Positions 1 to 8,863 of a stretch of DNA of 44,276 bases are shown in pieces (positions within the stretch are counted from its first letter, which is position 1; each line of letters begins with the position of its first letter). This DNA comes from Halomonas cerina (lineage in GTDB: Bacteria > Pseudomonadota > Gammaproteobacteria > Pseudomonadales > Halomonadaceae). The notes under the pieces were generated by a model, which was not told where the DNA came from, did not search any database, and saw only the letters and a list, made by a program, of their open reading frames with translations. The translations under genes and the position numbers were made by a program. The stretch covers positions 1 to 44,276 of the forward strand of contig NZ_JACHXP010000025.1 of assembly GCF_014192215.1 (NCBI RefSeq). The letters are read 5' to 3'.

Positions 1-62
1 TCTTCGCTTGGGCAGTGACTTCCGTTGATAGTCAGTGCGTTGCAGAAACGGCGACTGATCAA

Positions 63-120
63 CTGCGCATAATCCCGAGCTGGGCATAATTGCGGTTATG
101 CGCAGCTGCGCATAACCGCA
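63..120. repeat. Palindromic repeat cluster with a perfect 30-bp inverted repeat
   Basis: Positions 91-120 form a perfect 30-bp palindrome: a 14-bp arm TGCGGTTATGCGCA, central GC, and the exact reverse complement. The core word CTGCGCATAA occurs at 63-72, near-identically (CTGGGCATAA) at 80-89, inverted at 97-106, and again at 106-115. Several short arms in both orientations around a palindrome resemble the binding-arm layout of a tyrosine-recombinase site or the end of a mobile element. That function is inferred. The IS66 reading frame to the right becomes recognisable only inside the right half of this palindrome, so this looks like a junction. Confidence 0.6.
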
Positions 121-320
121 AGAACTGGCTGTTCAGCCACACACCGAGCGGTGCGCAGGCCAGCGCGGCAATCTACAGCCTGATCGAGACGGCCAAGGCC
201 AATGGCCTCTCACCCTACGACTACCTGCAGTTCGTGTTCGAGACCCTGCCGATGCTCGGTGAGGATGACGATCTCGGCACGCTGATGCCCTGGCGCTGGA
301 AAGACACCCTACCGGCCTGA
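114..320 (+). pseudogene. IS66 transposase C-terminal fragment
   Basis: From Asn-Arg-Lys-Asn-Trp onward the reading matches the C-terminal end of IS66 (TnpC) transposases: NRKNWLFSHTPSGAQASA, then IYSLIETAKANGLSPYDYL, and an LMPWRWK tail. Full-length family members are about 500 residues. Here only about 68 remain, and the DDE catalytic core and N-terminal zinc-finger region are absent. The formal open frame begins at a TTG at 90, but residues before 114 come from the palindromic repeat and are not transposase-like. It cannot encode an active transposase. Confidence 0.85.
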
Positions 321-357
321 CCGAGGCCGGTATAGATGGGGTTGGTGGAGCGCTTAC
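114..357 (+). mobile_element. IS66-family insertion sequence, 3' remnant with right terminal end
   Basis: The segment holds the last ~68 codons of an IS66-type transposase, then ~30 bp, then an end reading GGAGCGCTTAC at 347-357. Read inward this begins GTAAGCG, matching the GTAA-type terminal repeat known for IS66 elements. The left part of the element is missing, with the break at the palindrome at 91-120. A 13-bp palindrome (GTATC ATG GATAC, 358-370) follows directly. The intact right end lies 75 bp upstream of the polA start, so the remnant forms part of the polA upstream region. Confidence 0.75.
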
Positions 358-432
358 GTATCATGGATACTCAGGATCACGCTTAACCCACCCGCCACTC
401 CATTCTGCCCAGCTTGCAAGGAATGCCGATAC

Positions 433-3201
433 ATGGCCGACACTCCCATCGTTCTCGTCGACGGTTCCTCCTACCTCTACCGGGCCTTTCATGCCCTGCC
501 GCCGCTGTCCACCTCGGATGGCCAGCCCACCGGGGCCATCAAGGGCGTGCTCAACATGCTCAAGCGCCTGATCAAGGACTATCCGGAGAGCCCCATGGCG
601 GTGGTTTTTGACGCGCCCGGCAAGACGTTCCGCGACGAGCTCTTCGAGGAGTACAAGGCCCACCGGCCACCGATGCCCGATGACCTGCGCACCCAGGTCG
701 AGCCGCTCCACGCGTGCGTGAAGGCGCTGGGCCTGCCGCTGTTGTGCATCGAGGGGGTGGAGGCCGACGATGTCATCGGCACCCTGGCGCGCCGGGCCAC
801 CGAGGCCGGCCGCGATGCGGTGATCTCCACCGGCGACAAGGACATGGCCCAGCTGGTCAACGAGCACATCACGCTGGTCAACACCATGAAGGACGAGACC
901 CTGGACGTCGCGGGGGTGAAGGAGAAGTTCGGCCTCCCGCCGGAGCGGATCGTCGACTTCCTGGCGTTGATGGGCGACAAGGTGGACAACATTCCCGGCG
1001 TGCCGGGGGTCGGTGAGAAGACCGCCCTGGGCCTGTTGCAGGGCATGGACGGCGGCCTGGAGGCCGTCTATGCGGACCTGGAGAAGGTCAAGACCCTGGG
1101 TTTTCGCGGCGCCAAGACCCTGCCCAAGAAGCTCGAGGCCCACCGGGACGAGGCCTTCCTGTCCCAGGCGCTGGCCACCATCAAGACCGACTGCGAGCTG
1201 CCGGTGGGCCTCGATGACCTGGACATCGCCCATCCCGACCGCGAGGCGCTGCTCGAGCTCTACCGCCGCCTGGAGTTCAAGGCCTGGTTGTCGGAGCTGC
1301 TAGAGGGCAGCGACGAGGGCGTCGATGATGTCGCCGGCGGCACACCGGCCAAGGCTGCCGAGGAAGGCGACGGCGGCGAACGCGGCAGTGCCGGGCGCCA
1401 GGATAGCGTGATCCTCGCGCAGGCCGAGCTGGACGCCTGGCTGGCCCGCCTCAAGGACGCCGAGGCCTTCTGCTTTGACTTGGAGACCACTAGCCTCAAC
1501 TACATGGAGGCCGAGGTCGTCGGCGTGGGGCTAGCCTTGACGCCGGGCGAGGCCGCCTATATTCCGCTGGCTCACGATTACCTCGATGCCCCCGAGCAGC
1601 TCGACCGCGCGACGGTGCTCGAGACCCTCACCCCCCTATGGACCGATACGGGCAAGACCAAGATCGGCCAGAACCTCAAGTATGACCTCTCGGTACTGGC
1701 CGGCCAGGGCATCGAGGTACTCGGGCCGCTTCAGGACACCATGCTCGAGTCCTACGTGCTCGACTCCACCGCCACCCGCCACGACATGGACTCCCTGGCA
1801 CTCAAGTACCTGGGGGAGAAGACCATCTCCTTCGAGGAGGTCGCCGGCAAGGGCGCCAGGCAGCTCACCTTCAACCAGGTTGCCTTGGAGCAGGCCGCGC
1901 CCTATGCCTGCGAGGACGTGGACATCACTTTGCGCCTGCACCACGAATTGCGGCCCCGGGTAGACGCCGAGGGGCGCCTCGCCGAGATCCTCGAGACGCT
2001 CGAGCTGCCGCTGGTCCCGGTGCTCTCGCGCATGGAGCGCCATGGCGTGGCGCTGGACGCCGAGCGCCTGCACGTCCAGAGCCAGGAGCTGGAGGCGCGC
2101 ATCCACGACTTGGAGGCGAAGGCCCATGAGCTCGCCGGACGCGCGTTCAACCTCGGTTCGCCCAAGCAGCTCGGCCAGATCCTGTTCGAGGAGCAGAAGA
2201 TCCCGGTGATCAAGAAGACCCCCAAGGGGGCGCCCTCCACGGCCGAGGCGGTGCTGGAGGAGCTGGCGCTGGACTACCCGCTGCCCAAGGTGATCATCGA
2301 ACACCGCGGCCTGGCCAAGCTCAAGTCCACCTACACTGACAAGCTGCCGCGCCTGGTCAACCCGGCCACCGGCCGGCTGCATACCAGCTACCACCAGGCG
2401 GTTACCGCCACCGGGCGACTGTCGTCATCGGATCCCAACCTGCAGAATATCCCCATTCGCACCGAAGAGGGGCGCAAGATCCGCCAGGCGTTCGTGGCCC
2501 GGCGGGGCTACCGGCTCGTCGCCGCCGACTACTCGCAGATCGAACTGCGCATCATGGCGCACCTTTCCGGCGACAAGGGGCTGCTCGAGGCCTTCGCCGA
2601 GGGGCGCGATATTCACGCCGCTACCGCCGCCGAGGTGTTCGGCGTGGCGCCTGATCGGGTCACGCCTGACCAGCGGCGCAGCGCCAAGGCGATCAACTTC
2701 GGGCTGATCTACGGTATGAGCGCCTGGGGCCTCTCGCGCCAGCTGCACCTCGAGCGCGGTCAGGCGCAGACCTACATCGACCGCTACTTCGACCGCTACC
2801 CCGGTGTGGCCCGCTATATGGAGCGCATCCGTGCCCAGGCCGCCGAGGACGGCTATGTGGAGACCGTCTTCGGTCGGCGCTTATACCTGCCGGAAATCCG
2901 TTCTCAGAACCGTGCCCGGCGCCAGGGCGCCGAGCGTACCGCCATCAATGCGCCCATGCAGGGCACGGCGGCAGACATCATCAAGCGCGCGATGATCGAC
3001 GTCGATGCCTGGCTGCGGGACGAAAACTTCGATGCCGTGATGGTGATGCAGGTCCACGACGAGCTGGTCTTCGAGGTCAAGAAGGCCCAGGTCGAGGCCT
3101 TCATCGAGGAGGTGAAAAGCCGCATGCAGGCCGCCGCCGCGCTGGACGTGGCGCTGATCGTCGAGGCCGAGAGCGGGACCAACTGGGACGAGGCCCACTG
3201 A
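433..3201 (+). CDS. polA: DNA polymerase I
   Basis: Repair and Okazaki-fragment processing polymerase of 922 residues, the usual size for three-domain Pol I. The N-terminal 5'-nuclease/FEN domain (about 1-290) shows [27 protein letters not shown] and the helix-hairpin-helix [10 protein letters not shown]. The 3'-5' proofreading domain (about 330-520) keeps its acidic residues: DLETT (Exo I), [11 protein letters not shown] (Exo II) and [10 protein letters not shown] (Exo III), so proofreading should be active. Polymerase motifs are A ([15 protein letters not shown], near 697), B ([14 protein letters not shown], near 752) and C ([10 protein letters not shown], near 874). The start is preceded by AAGGA about 10 bp upstream. 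The upstream region is occupied by an IS66 remnant, so the promoter may lie within 358-420 or in IS DNA. The next gene is convergent. Confidence 0.98.
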   Translation: MADTPIVLVDGSSYLYRAFHALPPLSTSDGQPTGAIKGVLNMLKRLIKDYPESPMAVVFDAPGKTFRDELFEEYKAHRPPMPDDLRTQVEPLHACVKALGLPLLCIEGVEADDVIGTLARRATEAGRDAVISTGDKDMAQLVNEHITLVNTMKDETLDVAGVKEKFGLPPERIVDFLALMGDKVDNIPGVPGVGEKTALGLLQGMDGGLEAVYADLEKVKTLGFRGAKTLPKKLEAHRDEAFLSQALATIKTDCELPVGLDDLDIAHPDREALLELYRRLEFKAWLSELLEGSDEGVDDVAGGTPAKAAEEGDGGERGSAGRQDSVILAQAELDAWLARLKDAEAFCFDLETTSLNYMEAEVVGVGLALTPGEAAYIPLAHDYLDAPEQLDRATVLETLTPLWTDTGKTKIGQNLKYDLSVLAGQGIEVLGPLQDTMLESYVLDSTATRHDMDSLALKYLGEKTISFEEVAGKGARQLTFNQVALEQAAPYACEDVDITLRLHHELRPRVDAEGRLAEILETLELPLVPVLSRMERHGVALDAERLHVQSQELEARIHDLEAKAHELAGRAFNLGSPKQLGQILFEEQKIPVIKKTPKGAPSTAEAVLEELALDYPLPKVIIEHRGLAKLKSTYTDKLPRLVNPATGRLHTSYHQAVTATGRLSSSDPNLQNIPIRTEEGRKIRQAFVARRGYRLVAADYSQIELRIMAHLSGDKGLLEAFAEGRDIHAATAAEVFGVAPDRVTPDQRRSAKAINFGLIYGMSAWGLSRQLHLERGQAQTYIDRYFDRYPGVARYMERIRAQAAEDGYVETVFGRRLYLPEIRSQNRARRQGAERTAINAPMQGTAADIIKRAMIDVDAWLRDENFDAVMVMQVHDELVFEVKKAQVEAFIEEVKSRMQAAAALDVALIVEAESGTNWDEAH

Positions 3202-3234
3202 GGCTTTCTTGCCCCATTGTACGGTCGAATGAAA

Positions 3235-3260
3235 AACGCCACCGCGGCTGCGGTGGCGTT
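3235..3260 (-). terminator. Intrinsic terminator between polA and fbpA
   Basis: A perfect 11-bp stem, AACGCCACCGC / GCGGTGGCGTT, has a GGCT loop. On the minus strand it is followed by a T-run (the plus strand shows GAAAAA just before the stem), so it is a canonical Rho-independent terminator for the leftward fbpA. On the plus strand no T-run follows, but the hairpin probably also bounds the polA message. Confidence 0.85.
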
Positions 3261-3287
3261 GTCGGCTTGAGCTTATTGGCTGAAGGC

Positions 3288-4316
3288 TTACCGCCAGCCG
3301 ACGCGATCGAAGATGCGTACCGCCTCGGGGTTGTTCTCGCCCAGTTCGCTGACGTTGAGCTCATCTTTCTTGAAGTCGCCCCAGGACTCCAGCACCTCGT
3401 CCTTGGCCACGCCTTCGACGACCGGGAACTCGTAGTTGCCGGCCGCGAAGAGTTCCTGCGCCTGGTCAGAGGCGAGGAACTCGAGGAAGCGGATGGCATT
3501 CTCCTCGTTGGGCGCCCCCTCGACCACGCCGGCACCGCCCACGTTGACGTGGGTGCCGCGGCCGTCCTGGTTGGGGAAGAGGATCTCGACGCTTTCCGCG
3601 ACCTCGCGATCCGCCGCGTCGTCGGACTTCAGCAAGCGCACGTAGTAGTAGTGGTTGGCCACGGCAATGTCACACTCGCCGCTGGCCACGCCTCGGATCT
3701 GGTCGGTATCGCCGCCTTCGGGGTCGCGCGCCATGTTGTCGACCACGCCCTGGGCCCAGGCTTCGGCCTCTTCCTCGCCGTGGTGGGCGATCAGCGAGGC
3801 AAGCAGCGACTGGTTGTAGATGTTGTTCGAGGAGCGGATGCACACCTGACCCTCGAAGGCCGGGTCGGCCAGGTCCTCGTAGCTGGAGAGCTGGCTGGGG
3901 TCAATGGTCTCGGGGTTGTAGAAGATAGCGCGGGCGCGCTGGCTGAAACCGAACCACTTGCCTTCCGGATGGCGCATCGATTCGGGCAGGCGCTCGGCCA
4001 GCATCTCAGACTCGATGCCCTGGAAGATGCCTTCCTGCTCGGCGCGCCACAGTCGACCGGCATCCACGGTGATCATCACGTCCGCCGGGCTCGCCACGCC
4101 CTCGCGCTGGATGCGTTCAATCAGCTGGTCGGAGTCGCCCTCCAGGACGTTGACCTCGATGCCGGTCTCCTCGGTGAAGGCCTGGTAGAGGGCTTCATCG
4201 GAGTCGTAGTGGCGAGCGGAGTAAAGGTTGACCTCATCGGCGGCGACGCCGCTGGCCAGTGCCGAGCCGGCCATGGCGACAGCGAGCGGAAGGGCAAGAC
4301 GCGCATGCTTGATCAT
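3288..4316 (-). CDS. fbpA: Ferric-iron ABC transporter, periplasmic binding protein
   Basis: Binding protein of the FbpA/FutA family, which captures Fe(III) in the periplasm and hands it to the FbpB-FbpC permease. The chosen ATG (4316) has a GAGGTA ribosome site and gives 342 residues starting with a typical signal peptide (MIKHARLALPLAVAMAGSAL, cleavage near ASGVAADE). The mature protein opens with VNLYSARHYDSDEALYQAFT, the usual FbpA start with a His-Tyr pair; C-terminal metal-ligand tyrosines are plausible in NHYYYVRLLK. An upstream in-frame ATG at 4403 would bury the signal peptide and overlap the promoter, so it is rejected. A Fur-box-like palindrome and sigma70-like elements lie immediately upstream. 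It is divergent from fbpC, unlike the usual fbpABC order. Confidence 0.93.
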   Translation of the reverse strand: MIKHARLALPLAVAMAGSALASGVAADEVNLYSARHYDSDEALYQAFTEETGIEVNVLEGDSDQLIERIQREGVASPADVMITVDAGRLWRAEQEGIFQGIESEMLAERLPESMRHPEGKWFGFSQRARAIFYNPETIDPSQLSSYEDLADPAFEGQVCIRSSNNIYNQSLLASLIAHHGEEEAEAWAQGVVDNMARDPEGGDTDQIRGVASGECDIAVANHYYYVRLLKSDDAADREVAESVEILFPNQDGRGTHVNVGGAGVVEGAPNEENAIRFLEFLASDQAQELFAAGNYEFPVVEGVAKDEVLESWGDFKKDELNVSELGENNPEAVRIFDRVGWR

Positions 4317-4346
4317 TGTGTACCTCGTAGTCGACCCCGGATGAAT

Positions 4347-4365
4347 GATAATACGTTGCATTATT
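4347..4365 (-). promoter_or_regulatory. Putative Fur box of fbpA
   Basis: The minus strand reads AATAATGCAACGTATTATC, matching 13 of 19 positions of the classical Fur consensus GATAATGATAATCATTATC, with both 6-bp outer arms (ATAATG and ATTATC) intact. It lies 31-49 bp upstream of the fbpA ATG and just downstream of a likely -10 (4375-4380), where a bound repressor would block initiation. Iron repression fits an Fe(III) binding protein. The match was made by eye. Confidence 0.55.
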
Positions 4366-4374
4366 GACAGTTCC

Positions 4375-4403
4375 ATTGAAGCCTCGATTGTCTCGTTCGT
4401 CAA
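4375..4403 (-). promoter_or_regulatory. Candidate sigma70 promoter of fbpA
   Basis: On the minus strand TTGACG (-35, 4398-4403) and TTCAAT (-10, 4375-4380) are separated by exactly 17 bp. The predicted transcription start, near 4368, sits at the edge of the Fur-like box. Matches to consensus are four or five of six in each element. Confidence 0.45.
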
Positions 4404-4569
4404 GCATTTGCCGATGTGCGCCCGCCTGGCCTTCCAGCGTCATGCAACGATTGCAACCCCGGCCGATCAAGAAAGTGACGGAATGCGAGTCGCTTGCAAA
4501 CGCATTCAGCGAGCATTTCGGTTATGATGGACATGTCATTCACTCACCTCGACCCACCGGCGTGACCCT

Positions 4570-5757
4570 ATGACTCGCAAACTGAAGCAACCGGAGGCAT
4601 CACTGGCCCGACCCGCGGCGGTCCTGTCGATGCAGGGCGTACACCATGCGTTCGGCAAGCATGACGTGGTGCAGGGCGTCGATCTGGACGTGGCCCCCGG
4701 GGAGGTCGTCTGCTTGCTCGGGCCCTCCGGCTGCGGCAAGACGACCCTGCTGCGTATCGCTGCCGGGCTAGAGGTGCTCCAGCAGGGTCGCGTGGCCCTC
4801 AACGGCGGCGATATCGCCGTGCCGCACGGGCGCCATGTGCCGCCGGAGAAGCGCAACGTGGGGTTGGCGTTCCAGGATTCGGCACTCTTTCCTCACCTCA
4901 CGGTGCTCGAGAACGTCACCTTCGGCCTCAAGGGTGAACCGCCCCGTGAGCGGCGCCGCCGGGCGGTGGCGCTGCTCGAGCAGTTGGGCATGGCGGGCTA
5001 TGTCGACGTCTACCCGCACATGCTCTCCGGTGGCCAGCAACAGCGCGTGGCGCTGGCGCGTGCGCTGGCCCCCGCCCCGCAGTTGATGCTGCTCGACGAG
5101 CCCTTCTCGAGCCTCGATGCGCGGCTGCGCGACCGCATCCGCGACGATACCCTGCACGTGCTCAAGAAGGTGGGGGCGGCGACACTGCTGGTCACCCACG
5201 ACCCGGAGGAGGCCATGTTCATGGCCGACCGCATCGCCCTGATGCGCGACGGGCGCATCGTGCAGACGGGGACCCCGCGCGAGCTCTATTGCACGCCCTG
5301 CGACCCCTTCGTGGTGTCCTTCTTCGGGGAGGTAAACGAGTTGACCGGCGAGGTGCGCAACGGCCGGGTGCAGACCCCGGTGGGGACGGTAGGCGCCGGC
5401 TGGCTGGCCGAGGGCAGCCAAGCCCTGGTGATGATCCGCCCCGAGGCGCTGCGCGTCGTCGAGCGCGAGGCGCCGGCTGCGGTGCACCGCTACAGCCATG
5501 TGATCATGGCCAAGCTGCTCGGCCGCAGCAGCCTGTTGCACATCTGCGCCCACGGCGAGGATGGCCGCGAAGCTCACCTGCACGCCCGCATGCCGGGCGT
5601 CTTTCTGCCCGCCGACGGGCAGCCGGTGGATATCCACCTCGACCTGTCACAGGTGTTCGTCTTTCCCTCCGGCGTCGCCGGTGCCGGGGCGGGAGCGGCG
5701 CATGGCGATGCTGAGCAGGATCACCGGGATTATGCCCACAGCCACGATGGCCAGTGA
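4570..5757 (+). CDS. fbpC: Ferric-iron ABC transporter, ATP-binding protein
   Basis: ATPase of the FbpC/PotA-like class that powers Fe(III) import. It has Walker A GPSGCGKTT, a Q-loop in VGLAFQDSALFPH, signature LSGGQQQRVALARAL, Walker B LMLLDEPFSSLD and the switch His in LLVTHDPEEA. A C-terminal TOBE-like regulatory domain follows (about residues 250-365). FbpC proteins normally end soon after this domain. Here the frame runs ~30 residues further into a Gly/Ala- then His/Asp-rich tail that is antisense to the fbpB C-terminus. This gives a 111-bp tail-to-tail overlap (5647-5757), and the tail is probably compositional rather than functional. No strong ribosome site is visible before 4570. The gene is divergent from fbpA across 253 bp. 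Confidence 0.93.
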   Translation: MTRKLKQPEASLARPAAVLSMQGVHHAFGKHDVVQGVDLDVAPGEVVCLLGPSGCGKTTLLRIAAGLEVLQQGRVALNGGDIAVPHGRHVPPEKRNVGLAFQDSALFPHLTVLENVTFGLKGEPPRERRRRAVALLEQLGMAGYVDVYPHMLSGGQQQRVALARALAPAPQLMLLDEPFSSLDARLRDRIRDDTLHVLKKVGAATLLVTHDPEEAMFMADRIALMRDGRIVQTGTPRELYCTPCDPFVVSFFGEVNELTGEVRNGRVQTPVGTVGAGWLAEGSQALVMIRPEALRVVEREAPAAVHRYSHVIMAKLLGRSSLLHICAHGEDGREAHLHARMPGVFLPADGQPVDIHLDLSQVFVFPSGVAGAGAGAAHGDAEQDHRDYAHSHDGQ

Positions 5758-7356
5758 GGCCGTCGAGGCCTCGGCGAGACGCTCGTCCGAGGCTAGGTTG
5801 TGGGCACGCACCGCCAGGGTATCGAAGTCGAAGGGGCGAAGGATCACCGTGGCCGGCAGTTCCTTCATCACGTCCACGAACACCAGGATGCTGGCGGCGA
5901 TCAGGCTGCCGCGCATGATGGGGGTGTGAACGCGTTTGAGCGTGCCGGCGGCGCTCTGCCCCAGGGTGCGCGCCGCGGCGTCCATGCTCGGCGTTACCTT
6001 GCCCAGACTCGCCTCCACGGCATTGAAGGACACCGCCAAAAAGCGCACCACGTACGCGTAGATGAGGATAAACGCCGAGCCGCTGAAGATCAGCCCGATC
6101 ACTTCCCCCTGATGCGCCAGCAGCCAGCTGTTGATGGCGTTGTCCAGCCAGGCGAAGGGAATCAGGATGCCCACCGCCACCACCGAGCCAGGCACGGCAT
6201 AGCCCATGGCAGCGATGCGCGTGGCCAGGCGAGTCAAGGGCGAATTGTTGAGCCGCACCCCGTAGCTGAGCACCACTGCCAGCACTACGGCGATCAGCGC
6301 GGCGATGGCGGCCAGCAGCAGGCTATTGCGTGCATAGCCGAGAAAGCGGGTGCCGAACAGGCTGTCGCCCTGCTCGATGGCCAGCTGAGTGAGGATGCCG
6401 CTGGGGATCAAAAAACCGATCAGCACCGGCAGCGCACAGGCCAGGACGGCGCCGGCGGCATGCCAGCCGCCTAGCCGGTACTCGGGAAGCTGCTGGTAGC
6501 GGTTAGTGGTGTGGTGGTAGCGGCGTTTGCCGCGCGAGGCGCGCTCGAGCAGCACCAAGGCGATGACGAAGGCCAGCAGGCAGGCGGCGAGCTGGGCGGC
6601 GGCCACCTGTTCACCCATGCCGAACCAGGTCCGGTAGATGCCGGTGGTGAAGGTGTCGACGCCGAAGAACTGTACGGCGCCGAACTCGTTCAAGGTTTCC
6701 ATCAGCACCAGTGAGACGCCGCCGACAATGGCCGGGCGCGCCAGCGGGAGCGCGACGCTTCCAAACAGCCGCCAGGGTCCGCGGCCCAGGGTACGGCCCA
6801 CGTCCAGCACGCATACCGATTGCTCGAGAAAGGCCGCCCGCGCCAGCAGGTAGACATAGGGGTAGAGCACTAGGGTGATCAGGGTGGCCGCCCCCCCCAA
6901 GGAGCGGATATTGGGGAAGTAGTAGTCGCCGTGGCTCCAGCCGAACAACTCGCGCAGCCAGCTCTGGAAGGGACCGGCGAACTGCAGGAAGTCGGTGTAA
7001 GCGTAGGCGATTACGTAGGTGGGCACCGCCAGCGGCAGCAGCAGGCCCCACTCGAACAGCCGCCGCCCCGGGAAGCGACACATCACCACCAGCCAGGCGG
7101 TGCCGGTGCCGATGACGAAGGTGCCGAACCCGACGCTCACCACCAGAAACAGGGTGTTGACAAGATAGCGCGGCAGCACGGTACTGCCCAGGTGCCCCCA
7201 GATCCCCTCGGTGGGCATGACGATATGGGCCAGCACGATGATGACCGGGAGTGCCACGATCAGGGCGATGCCGAGGGTCAGTGCACTCCAGACATTGAAC
7301 GGCGGCGACAGTCGGCGCGACGAAACGGGGGCCCGTGAGCGGGCAGGACTGGCCAA
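5647..7356 (-). CDS. fbpB: Ferric-iron ABC transporter, duplicated permease
   Basis: Inner-membrane permease of the FbpB type: one chain of 569 residues carrying two fused BPD-type permease halves, each with about six membrane segments and an EAA-like loop. The first half carries DVGRTLGRGPWRLFGSVALP, the second MDAAARTLGQSAAGTLKRVH. The start is TTG at 7356, supported by AAGGAG 6-7 bp upstream; no ATG gives a better fit. It should pair with two FbpC subunits and accept iron from FbpA. It faces fbpC and overlaps it by 111 bp, so the three components cannot be one transcript even though they are adjacent. Confidence 0.92.
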   Translation of the reverse strand: MASPARSRAPVSSRRLSPPFNVWSALTLGIALIVALPVIIVLAHIVMPTEGIWGHLGSTVLPRYLVNTLFLVVSVGFGTFVIGTGTAWLVVMCRFPGRRLFEWGLLLPLAVPTYVIAYAYTDFLQFAGPFQSWLRELFGWSHGDYYFPNIRSLGGAATLITLVLYPYVYLLARAAFLEQSVCVLDVGRTLGRGPWRLFGSVALPLARPAIVGGVSLVLMETLNEFGAVQFFGVDTFTTGIYRTWFGMGEQVAAAQLAACLLAFVIALVLLERASRGKRRYHHTTNRYQQLPEYRLGGWHAAGAVLACALPVLIGFLIPSGILTQLAIEQGDSLFGTRFLGYARNSLLLAAIAALIAVVLAVVLSYGVRLNNSPLTRLATRIAAMGYAVPGSVVAVGILIPFAWLDNAINSWLLAHQGEVIGLIFSGSAFILIYAYVVRFLAVSFNAVEASLGKVTPSMDAAARTLGQSAAGTLKRVHTPIMRGSLIAASILVFVDVMKELPATVILRPFDFDTLAVRAHNLASDERLAEASTASLAIVAVGIIPVILLSIAMRRSRPGTGDAGGKDEHL

Positions 7357-7470
7357 CGGGAACTCCTTGCAATGCAGGCGGGAGAAGGATAGATGCGAGA
7401 CATTCGCGGCTGAGGCAGTGTATCAGCTGGTCCGGAGCGCTGCAGCCATTGTGCGTGCCCCGGGACGACG

Positions 7471-7504
7471 GCGCCCCCTGTCGCACGGCGGCGGCAGGGG
7501 GCGA
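7471..7504. terminator. Strong hairpin between dctM and fbpB
   Basis: CGCCCCCTG (7472-7480) pairs with CAGGGGGCG (7495-7503), extended inward by four more pairs including one wobble, with a 6-nt loop. An A-run follows on the plus strand, which is a T-run before the stem in the direction of dctM. It is therefore not a textbook intrinsic terminator in either direction. It lies in the 178-bp gap after the leftward TRAP operon and probably marks the 3' end of that message. Confidence 0.5.
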
Positions 7505-7534
7505 AAAAAGCGGCAAGGGTGGCAAGCGCCGGGA

Positions 7535-8863
7535 TCAGCGGCCCAGCAGTACCGCCGGCAGGCCGGTAACCAGCGCGGGGAAGACCGCCATCAGCACACA
7601 GGCCAGTACGATCAGGGCACAGAAGGGGATCACCGCGCGATAGAGGTCGACGATCTCGACCCCTTTGGGCGACACGCCCTTCAGGTAGAAGAGCGCATAG
7701 CCGAACGGCGGGGTGAGGAAGGAGGTCTGCAGCACCACGGCGACCATCACCACGAACCACAGTACATCCACGCCCATGCTCTCGACGATCGGCAGCATGA
7801 TCGGGAAGCTCAACAGCACGATGCCGGTCCAGTCCAGGAACATGCCCAGGATGAACACCAGAAAGAGCATCAGGATCAGCGCCCCGGTGGTCCCGCCCGG
7901 CATGGCCATCACCACCTCATGGATCACCTGCATGCCCCCGCCCCGGGAGAAGACCCCGGTGAAGGCGGTGGCCCCCACCAGTACCAGCATCACCATGGTG
8001 GTGGTCTTGCTGGCCTCGATCAGGGTGCGGTAGCAGGTCGAGGCCTTGCGATCGCCGAAGATCAAAAACAGCACGAAGGCGATCGTCACGCCAATGGCCG
8101 AGGCCTCGGTGGCGGTGGCGATGCCCGTGAACAGGGCGCCCAGCACGCCGAGGATCAATGACATGGGCGGCAGCACGTACTTGGCCAGCATGATCAGCAA
8201 CTCGCGGGTACTGGTCTCGGCCTGCTCCTCCGCCGGCACCAGGGGGCCATAGGAGGGCTTGACGTGGCAGATGATCAAGACATAGAGGGCGTACATCACG
8301 CCAAGCAGCAGGCCGGGGACCAGGGCGCCGGCGAACAGCGCGCCCACCGAGACCGGCGAGTAGCTGGCCATCAGGATCAGCATGATACTCGGCGGGATCA
8401 GGATGCCCAGGCAACCGCTGGCCATGATCACCCCGGTGCTGAGTTGCTTGTTGTAGCCGTACTTGAGCATCGGCACCAGGGCGATCATGCCCATCACCGC
8501 GATGGAGGCGCCGACGATGCCGGTGGTGGCGGCGAGCAGTACCGAGACGATGACCACGGTGAGTGCCAGGCCACCGCGCAGGTTGGCGAGCAGCAGGCGC
8601 ATCGCCTCGAACATCTTCTCGGTGACCCCCGAGTCATTGAGGAAGCGCGCCATCAGGATGAACAGCGGGATGGCCACCAGGACATAGTTGTCCATGGCAT
8701 TGCCGTAGATGTTGTTGATCAGGGTGCCGAGGATCTTGGCGCCCGGACCGAGCCAGGCCCCCAGCACGGCGATGCCGCCCAGCACGAAGGCCAGCGGATG
8801 GCCCATGAACAGGCCAACCAGCAGACCGCCGAACATGAACAGGGTGAGCATTTCGGGGCTCAT
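7535..8863 (-). CDS. TRAP transporter large permease (DctM family)
   Basis: Integral membrane subunit of a tripartite ATP-independent periplasmic transporter, a sodium-driven symporter for carboxylates and related anions. At 442 residues it has the normal DctM length of about 12 hydrophobic segments. Family features include MGHPLAFVLGGIAVLGAW near the N-terminus, IPLFILMARFLNDSG, and the repeated Pro/Gly-rich segments CLGILIPPSIMLILMASYSP and FVVMVAVVLQTSFLTPPFG. It overlaps the upstream small permease by 4 bp (ATGA), indicating translational coupling as the last gene of dctP-dctQ-dctM. Confidence 0.95.
   Translation of the reverse strand: MSPEMLTLFMFGGLLVGLFMGHPLAFVLGGIAVLGAWLGPGAKILGTLINNIYGNAMDNYVLVAIPLFILMARFLNDSGVTEKMFEAMRLLLANLRGGLALTVVIVSVLLAATTGIVGASIAVMGMIALVPMLKYGYNKQLSTGVIMASGCLGILIPPSIMLILMASYSPVSVGALFAGALVPGLLLGVMYALYVLIICHVKPSYGPLVPAEEQAETSTRELLIMLAKYVLPPMSLILGVLGALFTGIATATEASAIGVTIAFVLFLIFGDRKASTCYRTLIEASKTTTMVMLVLVGATAFTGVFSRGGGMQVIHEVVMAMPGGTTGALILMLFLVFILGMFLDWTGIVLLSFPIMLPIVESMGVDVLWFVVMVAVVLQTSFLTPPFGYALFYLKGVSPKGVEIVDLYRAVIPFCALIVLACVLMAVFPALVTGLPAVLLGR

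Noticed and set aside
4317..4403. N-terminally extended FbpA starting at 4403
   Set aside because: It would cover the promoter and Fur-like box and destroy the signal peptide; the internal ATG at 4316 has a good ribosome site.
5650..5757. His/Asp-rich C-terminal tail of FbpC as a metal-binding extension
   Set aside because: The tail is entirely antisense to the conserved end of fbpB, so its composition is explained by the overlap.
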